Assembly: GCA_036005125.1 (NCBI GenBank)
Contig: DASYQV010000229.1
Location: forward strand, 1 to 18,304
Length of the DNA stretch: 18,304 nucleotides
Direction: 5' to 3'
DNA from: DASYQV01 sp036005125
Lineage (GTDB): Bacteria > Acidobacteriota > Vicinamibacteria > Vicinamibacterales > UBA2999
The notes beneath the pieces are model-generated. The model worked only from the letters and a program-made list of their open reading frames with translations. It did no database searches and had not been told where the DNA came from. The stretch's first letter is position 1. Each line of letters begins with the position of its first letter. Shown piece after piece: positions 8,031-14,061 of this stretch. The position numbers and the translations under genes are program-made.

Positions 8031-8298
8031 CGCGTCATCCTTCTCACCGGTTCAGTCACCGCACCGGCATCTCATAGGTCATTAACGTAGGCAGCAGGCG
8101 ACACGCACAGACGGAGTACCAGGGTCTGGACGGGCAGGTGAAGGGTGGCCGATCGCGGTCCGGAAAGGCATGGAACCGGCTCGGCATCGAGACCGTTATG
8201 GGGTCCGCGCCGCCGCGAGACGGACGCTCCTGTCCGTTCGTGGCATCCCGCGACCGGGTGGCTGCAGTTTTCCGTGCTCCTGCCGATTGTCTCGGCAA

Positions 8299-8451
8299 AT
8301 GGACCAGTTGACCATCGTCGCGCTGTTGGCCAGCTCCGGCGCCCTGGCCGTCGCAAGCGCCAAGGGCGTGCTCGTGCTCGTTTTCCGCCTGATGGTTCGC
8401 TTCAGCGTGCCGGCATCGAACGGCGCGAACGGTTCGCCGTCCCAGGCGTAG
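8299..8451 (+). CDS. possible small hydrophobic membrane peptide
   Basis: A 50-codon frame begins MDQLTIVALLASSGALAVAS and continues AKGVLVLVFRLMVRF, ending in a polar Ser/Asn tail. The hydrophobic stretch, residues 4-32, is interrupted by Lys22 and is followed by arginines, consistent with one membrane helix with a basic cytoplasmic flank. The ATG has no clear ribosome binding site. The frame is also open upstream to 8170, but that part looks non-coding. It may be a genuine small protein or a chance hydrophobic frame; I cannot decide from one sequence. Confidence 0.33.
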   Translation: MDQLTIVALLASSGALAVASAKGVLVLVFRLMVRFSVPASNGANGSPSQA

Positions 8452-8507
8452 CCGGCTGCCCAACGCAGAGCACTTCGCGGCGCACACCAATGCCCGGCGC
8501 AGAGCAA

Positions 8508-8623
8508 GCGGAGCGACGCGGAGACGGATTTCAACCCCGAGATCGCCGAACTCGCGGAGTTTTGCTGAAAGGTTCTCGGCGCCCTCAGCGATCTCGACGT
8601 TTAAACTGTCTCTGCCCCTCTGC
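8508..8623. repeat. long imperfect hairpin of the CGGAG/CTCGGCG repeat family
   Basis: The left arm (8508-8559, with TTTCAACCCCGAGATCGCCG) and right arm (8575-8623, with CTCAGCGATCTCGACGTTTA) are imperfect reverse complements over about 50 bases around a 15-base loop (8560-8574). Pieces of the same sequence occur at about 265-340, 1534-1566, 5453-5515, 5575-5597 and 13218-13245. No coding capacity is apparent. Confidence 0.55.
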
Positions 8624-8684
8624 CCGGCCGCCCCTCTGCGCTCTCCCTCATCAAAAACTCATCGACTCTTCATCCTCTGACAAA

Positions 8685-8713
8685 TTGCTCATCGGCGGGC
8701 CCCCGGGGAGAAT
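8685..8713 (+). promoter_or_regulatory. weak candidate promoter for the MBL/rhodanese gene
   Basis: TTGCTC at 8685-8690 and GAGAAT at 8708-8713 are separated by 17 bases and end 27 bases before the ATG. The match to the sigma-70 consensus is partial (TTG at -35, A and AT at -10). The spacer contains a GGGCCCCCGGGG palindrome-like block. Suggestive only. Confidence 0.2.
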
Positions 8714-8740
8714 GAGTCTATCGAGTGAGGCGGAGGGGCG

Positions 8741-10171
8741 ATGATCTTCAAACAGTTCTATCTGAATTGTCTCGCGCACGCGTCGTATCTCATTGGCGAC
8801 GAGGAGACGCGCACGGCAGCCGTGGTCGATCCGCAGCGGGACGTCGAGCCGTATCTGGAGGAAGCGGGGCGCCACGGCCTGCAGATTCGGCACGTGTTCC
8901 TCACCCACTTCCACGCAGACTTCGTCGCCGGCCATCTGGAGCTTCGAGACCGGACCGCCGGCACCCGCATCTACCTGGGCGCCCGTGCGCGTGCCGAGTA
9001 TGCGTTCACGCCAATGAAGGATGGAGATACGGTCGAGTTCGGCCGCGTTCGTCTCACCGCCCTCGAAACCCCGGGACACACCGTGGAATCGATCTCGATC
9101 CTGGTTCACGACCTGGCGCGGGACGCCACGAGTCCCTTCGCGGTCCTCACCGGCGACACGCTTTTCATTGGAGACGTCGGACGCCCCGATCTGAGAGCTG
9201 CGCTCGGCTGGTCGCCAACCGAGCTCGGACGCCTGCTGTTCGAGTCGTTGCGCACGAAGCTCCTGCCGCTGCCCGATCCCACGCTCGTCTACCCGGCACA
9301 CGGGGCGGGATCGTTGTGCGGCAAAGCGATCAGCGCTGAAACCGTGTCCACCGTCGGCGAACAGCGGCGGTCGAACTACGCGCTGCAGCCGATGTCGCAG
9401 GAGCAGTTCGTATCCCTGGTCATTGCGGACCAGCCTGACGCGCCGGAGTACTTCACCTATGACGCGGTACTCAACTCGAAGGAGCACCCGACGCTCGACG
9501 CGAACCTGGAGATCGTGTTGACTCCATTGCCGCTCCAACGGGTCCTCGAACTGCAGCGAAGCGGCGCTCAGGTGCTGGACGTTCGAGAGGCGGGCGAATT
9601 CGCGAAGGGGCATCTCCTCTACGCCATCAACATCGGCTTGAGCGGACAGTACGCGACGTGGGCCGGCACGGTCCTCAGCCGCGAGCGTCCAATCGTGATC
9701 GTCGCGGAGCCGGGGCGCGAGCGCGAAGCCGTGATGCGCCTGGGTCGCATCGGATTCGACAATGTCTCGGGATATCTGGAGGGCGGCATGCAGGCGCTTG
9801 CCCTTCGATCCGATCTGCTTGGTCGAACAGAGAGGGTGACCGCCGCCGTCATGGCAGAAGAGCTTCGGGCATCCGGGCCTTCGGTCGTGCTGGACGTGCG
9901 CACCGCCCGCGAATGGCGGGCGAAACATGTTCCCGGCAGCTTGAACGTTCCACTCAATCAGCTCCCGGCGCGTGTCGGCGAGCTGCCCCGCGACCGGCGG
10001 ATGTTCGTACACTGCGCCGGCGGCTACCGGTCGTCGATTGCGATCAGCCTGCTTCAACCCCGCGGGTTCAATGGCCTCGTAGAGCTCATCGGCGGCCTGG
10101 CCGCATGGGAGGCCGCCCGGCTTCCGCTCCAGCGACCCGAAGCCGACGTCCCTGCTCTGCCCCGTACGTAG
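8741..10171 (+). CDS. MBL-fold persulfide-dioxygenase-like protein fused to two rhodanese domains
   Basis: A 476-residue cytoplasmic protein. Residues 1-250 are an ETHE1/CstB-type metallo-beta-lactamase domain with THFHAD (H56, H58, D60), PGHT (H113), GDTLFIGDVGRPDL (D139) and YPAHGAGSLCG (H187) as probable iron ligands and family blocks. Two rhodanese domains follow, about 263-355 and 368-465. The first has no cysteine in its active-loop region (IVAEPGRERE), so it is probably non-catalytic. The second has the loop CAGGYRS with Cys425. Related fusions oxidise glutathione- or CoA-type persulfides and move sulfane sulfur, so a role in sulfide or persulfide detoxification is likely. GGAGG lies four bases before the ATG. 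The stop codon is the TAG of a GTACGTAGGCC repeat unit, so the last residues (about PRT) come from the repeat. Confidence 0.9.
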   Translation: MIFKQFYLNCLAHASYLIGDEETRTAAVVDPQRDVEPYLEEAGRHGLQIRHVFLTHFHADFVAGHLELRDRTAGTRIYLGARARAEYAFTPMKDGDTVEFGRVRLTALETPGHTVESISILVHDLARDATSPFAVLTGDTLFIGDVGRPDLRAALGWSPTELGRLLFESLRTKLLPLPDPTLVYPAHGAGSLCGKAISAETVSTVGEQRRSNYALQPMSQEQFVSLVIADQPDAPEYFTYDAVLNSKEHPTLDANLEIVLTPLPLQRVLELQRSGAQVLDVREAGEFAKGHLLYAINIGLSGQYATWAGTVLSRERPIVIVAEPGREREAVMRLGRIGFDNVSGYLEGGMQALALRSDLLGRTERVTAAVMAEELRASGPSVVLDVRTAREWRAKHVPGSLNVPLNQLPARVGELPRDRRMFVHCAGGYRSSIAISLLQPRGFNGLVELIGGLAAWEAARLPLQRPEADVPALPRT

Positions 10172-10336
10172 GCCGGATCTTTAGATCCGGCCCAGTGTCG
10201 TCTCGAGATTCGGTACGTAGGCCGGATCTAATAGTGTCATCTCGAGATTCCGTACGCAGGCCGAATCTTTAGATCCGGCCCGGTGTCATCTCGAGATTCC
10301 GTACGTAAGCCGGATCTTTCGATCCGGCCCAGGACC
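10163..10336 (+). repeat. tandem array of four palindromic units (GCCGGATCT-TT-AGATCCGGC type)
   Basis: Four units start at 10163, 10212, 10251 and 10300. The spacing is 49, 39 and 49 bases. A full unit is CGTACGTAG, then the palindrome GCCGGATCT-TT-AGATCCGGC, then CC-GTGTC-TCTCGAGATTC. Unit 2 lacks ten bases covering the right palindrome arm. Unit 3 has one base change in the left arm, and unit 4 has CGATCCGGC in the right arm and lacks the GTGTC tail. The first unit supplies the stop codon of the rhodanese gene. A decayed inverted copy follows at about 10362-10412, and a related cluster lies at 12794-12868. Confidence 0.85.
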
Positions 10337-10361
10337 ATTACCCGACATCCAAACGCTGAGC

Positions 10362-10412
10362 CGGGTCATAGACCCCGCCTGCGTCCTACCTGAGCGGCCT
10401 ACGTACGTGACC
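10362..10412 (-). repeat. degenerate inverted copy of the GTAGGCC palindrome
   Basis: On the minus strand this reads CGTACGTAGGCC, then a spacer, then GGGGTCTATGACCC with flanking C and GGC, a diverged form of the palindrome in the upstream array. It faces the array head-on, 26 bases beyond its end. Confidence 0.45.
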
Positions 10413-10453
10413 GCGATTGATGCCACAATAGTGCGCCGCTGCCCCTCACATCC

Positions 10454-10459
10454 AAGGAG
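10454..10459 (+). promoter_or_regulatory. ribosome binding site that points to a CTG start
   Basis: AAGGAG lies six bases before CTG at 10466, and no ATG, GTG or TTG occurs in that frame between the upstream stop codon and the ATG at 10538. It is the best ribosome binding site near this gene and decides the start. Confidence 0.6.
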
Positions 10460-10465
10460 CCACAC

Positions 10466-12109
10466 CTGAGTCGTCAATCCGGCGGGTTCACGCAAATCAG
10501 CGACGCTGAACTTCCACGACACGTTGTCATCGCCAGCATGGCCGGAGTGGTGTCGGCCATGCTGCTGGCCGCGCTCGACAGCACAATCGTCGGCACGGCG
10601 ATGCCCCGGATCATCGCGGAGCTCCACGGGTTCGAGCACTACGCCGCGGTGACCACCGTCTACATGCTGGCCGCCACGGTCATCGTGCCGATCGTCGGCA
10701 AAATATCCGATCTCTATGGCCGGAAGCCGTTCCTGCTCGCCGGGGTCGCTATCTTCGTCGGCGGCAGCGCGCTCTGCGGCGCGGCAGCGAGCATGACCCA
10801 GCTCGTCATCTTTCGTGGAATCCAGGGAATCGGCGCCGGCTTCTCGCAGGCGATGGCGTTCACCACGATCGCCGACCTGTTTCCTCCGGCCCGCCGCGGG
10901 CGGGCGAGCGGCATCATGGGCGCGGTGTTCGGGTTTGCAAGCGTCATCGGTCCAGCCGTCGGCGGTTTCCTGACCGACGGCCCCGGATGGCGCTGGTGCT
11001 TCTACGTGAACCTGCCTATCGGCATTGCGGCCCTTGTGATTCTCTACTATGCGTTTCCACACATCGTGACGCGGAGGGCCGCGCGCCGCATCGACTGGCT
11101 CGGCGCCGCTACGCTGGTGCTGGCGGTCGTTCCGCTGCTGCTCGCGCTGTCGTGGGGAGGGCGGGAGTATGCCTGGGCTTCCGCCGAGATCGCCACGCTC
11201 GTGTCCATCGGCCTTCTCATGACGGTGGCCTTCCTGTTGATCGAGATACGGGTGCCGGAGGCGATTCTGCCTCCCGCATTCTTCCGCAACCGCGTCGTCT
11301 GGACCTCGGCGGCGGCGGCGACTCTCGTGGCGGTGGGAATGTTCGGCACCGCGTTGTTCATCCCGCTGTTCATACAAGGGGTCATCGGCAAGTCGGCGAC
11401 ACAAAGCGGCGCCGTGGTCACACCGATGATGTTCTCGCTCATCGGCGCAAGCATGACTGCGGGCCAGATCATCATGCGAACCGGTCGTTACAAGGCGATT
11501 GCCGTCGTCGGCGTCGGACTGGCGGCGATCGGGATGTTCCTGCTCTCGGGTATGGACGTATCCACCTCCTACAGCACCGTGCTGCGGAACATGATGGTGA
11601 TGGGCGTGGGGCTCGGGCTGACGCTGCCCGTCTTTACGATCGCGGTGCAGAACGCCGTGGACGTCCGGGATCTCGGGATCGCCACCTCAACCGTCCAGTT
11701 TCTCCGCTCAATGGGCGGCGCGCTCGGCGCAGCCGCGTTCGGCGCGCTGCTGACGAATCGCTTCTCGACGGCCCTCGGACAGGCGCTGCGACCCGAGATC
11801 TCAGCGATAATCCCGCCAGGCCTCCGTGCGTCGTTCCAGAATCCGCAGGCACTCATGAACCCGGAGGTCACCGCCCGCATCCAGGCGGCCGGTCCTGACG
11901 CACTCGCGCGCATGGCGCCAGCCTTTGGAGCCGTGCGACACGCGCTCGCGGCCTCGCTCCACGACGTGTTTCTCTGCGGCGCGGTCGTCGTGCTGATCGG
12001 GGTCGTCTTTGCGGTGCTGCTCGTCGACCTTCCCTTGCGTCAGACGAATCGCAGCATCGTGGACGACGCCGATCCTGGAATCGGCGAGATCCGCCAGGCG
12101 GAAATGTAA
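10466..12109 (+). CDS. MFS multidrug exporter, DHA2 (EmrB/QacA-like) family
   Basis: An integral inner-membrane proton-antiport transporter with about 14 predicted helices, 547 residues from CTG. Family marks are LAALDSTIVGTAMPRII in helix 1, motif A GKISDLYGRKPF in the first cytoplasmic loop, the helix-5 block GPAVGGFLTDGPGWRWCFYV followed by NLPIG, and the late FLRSMGGALGAAAFGALLTNR. The ATG at 10538 would remove LPRHVVIASM, which in DHA2 relatives forms the start of helix 1. The frame back to CTG 10466 restores it and ends at a strong AAGGAG, so CTG is the likely initiator. The drug or metabolite exported is unknown. There is no adjacent membrane-fusion partner gene. The methyltransferase-like gene follows on the same strand after 171 bases. 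Confidence 0.88.
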   Translation: MSRQSGGFTQISDAELPRHVVIASMAGVVSAMLLAALDSTIVGTAMPRIIAELHGFEHYAAVTTVYMLAATVIVPIVGKISDLYGRKPFLLAGVAIFVGGSALCGAAASMTQLVIFRGIQGIGAGFSQAMAFTTIADLFPPARRGRASGIMGAVFGFASVIGPAVGGFLTDGPGWRWCFYVNLPIGIAALVILYYAFPHIVTRRAARRIDWLGAATLVLAVVPLLLALSWGGREYAWASAEIATLVSIGLLMTVAFLLIEIRVPEAILPPAFFRNRVVWTSAAAATLVAVGMFGTALFIPLFIQGVIGKSATQSGAVVTPMMFSLIGASMTAGQIIMRTGRYKAIAVVGVGLAAIGMFLLSGMDVSTSYSTVLRNMMVMGVGLGLTLPVFTIAVQNAVDVRDLGIATSTVQFLRSMGGALGAAAFGALLTNRFSTALGQALRPEISAIIPPGLRASFQNPQALMNPEVTARIQAAGPDALARMAPAFGAVRHALAASLHDVFLCGAVVVLIGVVFAVLLVDLPLRQTNRSIVDDADPGIGEIRQAEM

Positions 12110-12119
12110 CGTGTTGATT

Positions 12120-12241
12120 GGCGCGCAAAGCGCGCCAAAGAGACACTGGCAACCAGTCGCGGGCTCCGCCGGACCGGGGTCCCCAACGCGCGTCCTTGGC
12201 GCGTTGGGGTGGAAGATATCAAGGGCGGAGCCCGTGACTGG
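12120..12241. repeat. nested palindromic dispersed repeat, copy 2 (most complete)
   Basis: Three hairpins in order. The first is TTGGCGCGC-AAA-GCGCGCCAA (12118-12138, nine-pair arms). The outer pair is CCAGTCGCGGGCTCCGCC (12153-12170) with GGCGGAGCCCGTGACTGG (12224-12241), 17 of 18 matched. Nested inside is the perfect ten-pair stem CCCCAACGCG (12181-12190) with CGCGTTGGGG (12200-12209). GAAGATATCAAGGGC near the right end also occurs in copy 3. The element starts ten bases after the exporter stop and could act as a 3' stabilising structure. It also creates a spurious GTG at 12209 in frame with the next gene. Confidence 0.75.
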
Positions 12242-12280
12242 TTCGTCGCTGCGGTTTCCCCTCACTCTGCGACGTGCGCC

Positions 12281-12769
12281 ATGCTGTGGATACGCGGCCT
12301 CATTTTCACGGTTCTCGTTCCCGGTCTTGTCGGCGTCTTTCTGCCCGGGCTGGTCTGCAGGGACGGCAGCATGGCGGGTGGGTTGTGGCAGATCGGGTTG
12401 ATACCGATTGCGGCCGGCGCGACGGTGTACGGTGCGTGCCTGGTTAGATTCCTGAGGTCGGGCGGTACACCGGCGATCTTCTTCACGCGTGGGGTGAGGA
12501 CGTTGATTGGCGAGGAGCCACCCGTCCTCGTCCGGGACTGGCTCTATCGTGTGTCGCGAAACCCGATGTACGTCGGCGTGCTGCTCGTGGTCTTCGGTCA
12601 GGCGATCGTCTTCGCTTCAATCTGCGTGGCGTTCTACGGCCTCGCATTGTGGCTCTTCTTCCACCTGACCGTTGTGTTTCAGGAAGAGCCGCACCTGCGC
12701 CGGGAGTACGGCGCGTCCTACGACGAATACTGCCGCCACGTGCCCCGTTGGCTCGGCCGCTTGAAGTAG
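12281..12769 (+). CDS. isoprenylcysteine carboxyl methyltransferase-like (ICMT/PEMT) membrane protein
   Basis: A 162-residue protein with about four membrane helices. The C-terminal signature of the ICMT/PEMT group is clear: YRVSRNPMYVGVLLVVFGQA, then EEPHLRREYGASYDEYCRHV and PRWLGR, which in relatives binds S-adenosylmethionine at the membrane face. Bacterial members methylate lipids or small molecules; the substrate here is unknown. The frame extends to a GTG at 12209, but the upstream part is repeat sequence, so I start at ATG 12281, which opens directly into the first helix (MLWIRGLIFTVLVPGLVG). No ribosome binding site is obvious before it. It may share a transcript with the exporter. 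Confidence 0.8.
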   Translation: MLWIRGLIFTVLVPGLVGVFLPGLVCRDGSMAGGLWQIGLIPIAAGATVYGACLVRFLRSGGTPAIFFTRGVRTLIGEEPPVLVRDWLYRVSRNPMYVGVLLVVFGQAIVFASICVAFYGLALWLFFHLTVVFQEEPHLRREYGASYDEYCRHVPRWLGRLK

Positions 12770-12770
12770 C

Positions 12771-12868
12771 GGGAGGCCTCCCGGTTGGTAGGCCGCATCT
12801 TTAGATGCGGCACACGCCGGGTCTAAAGAGCCTGCCGCGCCGGGTCTAAAGACCTGGCCTACGTACGG
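12771..12868. repeat. cluster of GTAGGCC-type palindromes in head-to-head orientation
   Basis: After the perfect GGGAGGCCTCCC palindrome (12771-12782) comes a plus-oriented unit, GTAGGCCGCATCT-TT-AGATGCGGC. Then two units follow in opposite orientation, ending CCTGGCCTACGTACGG. The plus unit has the changed arm base matched by a complementary change in the other arm (GCCGCATCT/AGATGCGGC against GCCGGATCT/AGATCCGGC at 10171), which keeps the stem intact. Confidence 0.7.
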
Positions 12869-12886
12869 CTTCTCGATCTTGGCGCG

Positions 12887-13201
12887 TCACGTTCGAGCGT
12901 TCGGCGCCCGCTCCTGCTCGTCCTCCGCATCGATTTCACGTTCGGCCCTCAGCCAATCATCGAGTGCCTTCCCGTGCTCTCCGCCTCGAGCGACATAAAT
13001 CTCGTGGGCTCGTCTCGCGATTCTCTCGATTCGCGGTTCCTTCGGTCCCGGCCGGGATGAAGGCGTGGGTAACTTCAGCGTTGCGGGCGCCGCGGGCGCG
13101 GTTTCGTCAACATCCTTCCGGGTATCCGGGGCAACCGATTTGACCGCGATAGATTTGCCCGGCGCGAAGTCCAGTGTTTTCTTCGACGCGGTGTCCAACA
13201 T
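12887..13201 (-). CDS. DUF2934 domain protein
   Basis: A 104-residue cytoplasmic protein. Residues about 57-90 (RIERIARRAHEIYVARGGEH, then GKALDDWLRAERE) form the DUF2934 motif: an A-R-A-E/Y-x-x-x-x-x-x-G-x-x-x-G helix followed by D-W-L-x-A-E-x-E. This motif is common in soil bacteria and has no established function. The N-terminal half is Pro/Ala/Lys-rich and probably disordered. The start has GGAGG five bases upstream. It converges on the methyltransferase-like gene, with the palindrome cluster between them. Confidence 0.8.
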   Translation of the reverse strand: MLDTASKKTLDFAPGKSIAVKSVAPDTRKDVDETAPAAPATLKLPTPSSRPGPKEPRIERIARRAHEIYVARGGEHGKALDDWLRAEREIDAEDEQERAPNART

Positions 13202-13593
13202 GGTTTCCTCCGACTGCGAAGCGTTCCCCGGGGTGTCCGCGTTTCTCTCAAAACACGGAGCATCTTCCAGGTCGAGCCGCCGCGGAGCATGAGTCCGTTA
13301 TGCGGCTCGCGACGGAAATTTGTATCGGCAGCTGGATCGCATAACGGACGAGCTGCCCGTGGCCCGCCAGGAAGACATTGCGCCAACCAGCTGCCTGGTT
13401 CTCCCGCGCATCAACGTAGAGCCCTGTGCTGGGTGCAGGATTCGGTCCAGCGTCGCTGTGAGGGAGCGCATGTGCCGATCCCTTTTGACGTGCGAACGGC
13501 TCGCTGGGATTGGGCAGATGAGAACAGACGTACGTCACGCGGCTTTCGAAACACGTGGCCCGGTTTGCGAGGCGTGTCAGGCTCGGGTGGGTT
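13202..13593. other. gene-free stretch containing hairpin repeat copy B
   Basis: No gene with domain support lies here. Open frames on both strands (for example minus 13248-13658) run through the hairpin repeat and have poor composition. A CGTTCCCC/GTCCGCGTTTCTCT block at 13218-13245 belongs to the CGGAG/CTCGGCG family. The rest, 13349-13593, shows nothing I can identify. Confidence 0.5.
13294..13348. repeat. GTTATGCGG/CCGCATAAC hairpin repeat, copy B
   Basis: TCCGTTATGCG (13294-13304) and CGCATAACGGA (13338-13348) pair perfectly over eleven bases. The interior GACGGAAATTTGTATC corresponds to CGCGGATTTTGTACTC of copy A at 6929-6977. The two copies are in the same orientation, 6.3 kb apart. 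Confidence 0.6.
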
Positions 13594-13878
13594 CTACGGC
13601 CGCCTGGTACGCGAAGACGCCATCTTTCCCAGGACCGAGCCGCGGTGGGTGGAAGCATTCGCGCCGGGTAAGACAGCGCTCGCTGCGCTCGCGGCCTCGG
13701 CGCGGACGGCCGACACTTGCATCATGGATCGGCGTTCGCCAACAGGTGTGGCCCATCGTTCGGCGATGAGAAGCTCAGCATCACGGGAAGGGAGATCGAA
13801 TATCTCGTCCACGGAACGGGTCGAGAGGTCAACGCCGTCCAGGCATTCAGCCAGTTTCTGTGTTAAACGGACCAACAT
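13594..13878 (-). CDS. small hypothetical protein
   Basis: A 94-residue protein starting MLVRLTQKLAECLDGVDLST and continuing RSVDEIFDLPSRDAELLIAE then RWATPV. This opening resembles small uncharacterised acidobacterial proteins of the pattern MLVRLxxKLAxxLDGIDLSxxxVGDVLDLPxRDAxLLIAEGWA, which I know as a recurring sequence without a function. The last 40 residues are low in similarity and may be diverged. The GTGAAAG before the ATG is a weak ribosome binding site, but a promoter-like pair (13906-13934) sits at a suitable distance. It is divergent from the sigma gene. Confidence 0.55.
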   Translation of the reverse strand: MLVRLTQKLAECLDGVDLSTRSVDEIFDLPSRDAELLIAERWATPVGERRSMMQVSAVRAEAASAASAVLPGANASTHRGSVLGKMASSRTRRP

Positions 13879-13905
13879 CTTTCACCCACGACCTCAGACG
13901 CCGAG

Positions 13906-13934
13906 TGTGTAACGGGCGGCTGCATGACGTGCAA
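13906..13934 (-). promoter_or_regulatory. candidate promoter of the small minus-strand gene
   Basis: On the minus strand TTGCAC (13934-13929) and TACACA (13911-13906) are separated by exactly 17 bases. Transcription would begin about 20 bases before the ATG at 13878. The -10 match is partial. Confidence 0.3.
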
Positions 13935-14005
13935 TGCTATCTTTATATCTCAAAAGGGGCGCGGACGCCGCCACTTGATATAGTCCCGCGATTCACATGG
14001 AAAGC

Positions 14006-14019
14006 GCACGTAAACGTGC
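14006..14019. promoter_or_regulatory. operator-like palindrome upstream of the sigma gene
   Basis: GCACGT-AA-ACGTGC is a perfect six-base inverted repeat with a two-base centre, 42 bases before the preferred GTG start of the sigma gene and within the 183-base divergent gap. Size and place suit a dimeric regulator site. No regulator can be named. Confidence 0.3.
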
Positions 14020-14061
14020 CAATATCGATCGGCGGCCTCCTTGCATCACGGGAACCGGCGC

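Larger units (their letters stand above)
8031..8740. other. gene-poor 710-base stretch
   Basis: Between the winged-helix gene and the rhodanese gene, which point away from each other, I find no full-size gene. It holds a possible 50-codon membrane peptide (8299-8451), a long imperfect hairpin (8508-8623), pyrimidine-rich sequence to about 8680 and a weak promoter-like pair just before the rhodanese gene. A minus-strand open frame at 8056-8490 has low-complexity Arg/Ala-rich composition and no domain signal. Confidence 0.5.

Noticed and set aside
8651..10057. Minus-strand open frame of 468 codons
   Set aside because: Antisense shadow of the MBL/rhodanese gene in high-GC DNA.
10163..10336. CRISPR array
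   Set aside because: Units include the spacer-like parts as repeated sequence (TCTCGAGATTC recurs), so there are no unique spacers, and no cas genes are present.
10286..11404. Minus-strand open frame of 372 codons
   Set aside because: Runs through the repeat array and antisense to the exporter; His/Arg/Asp-rich shadow composition.
12209..12280. GTG at 12209 as start of the methyltransferase-like protein
   Set aside because: These 24 codons lie in or next to the palindromic repeat and do not resemble a membrane-protein N-terminus; ATG 12281 opens straight into helix 1.
13248..13658. Minus-strand open frame of 136 codons
   Set aside because: Passes through hairpin repeat copy B, with no domain and no plausible start context.
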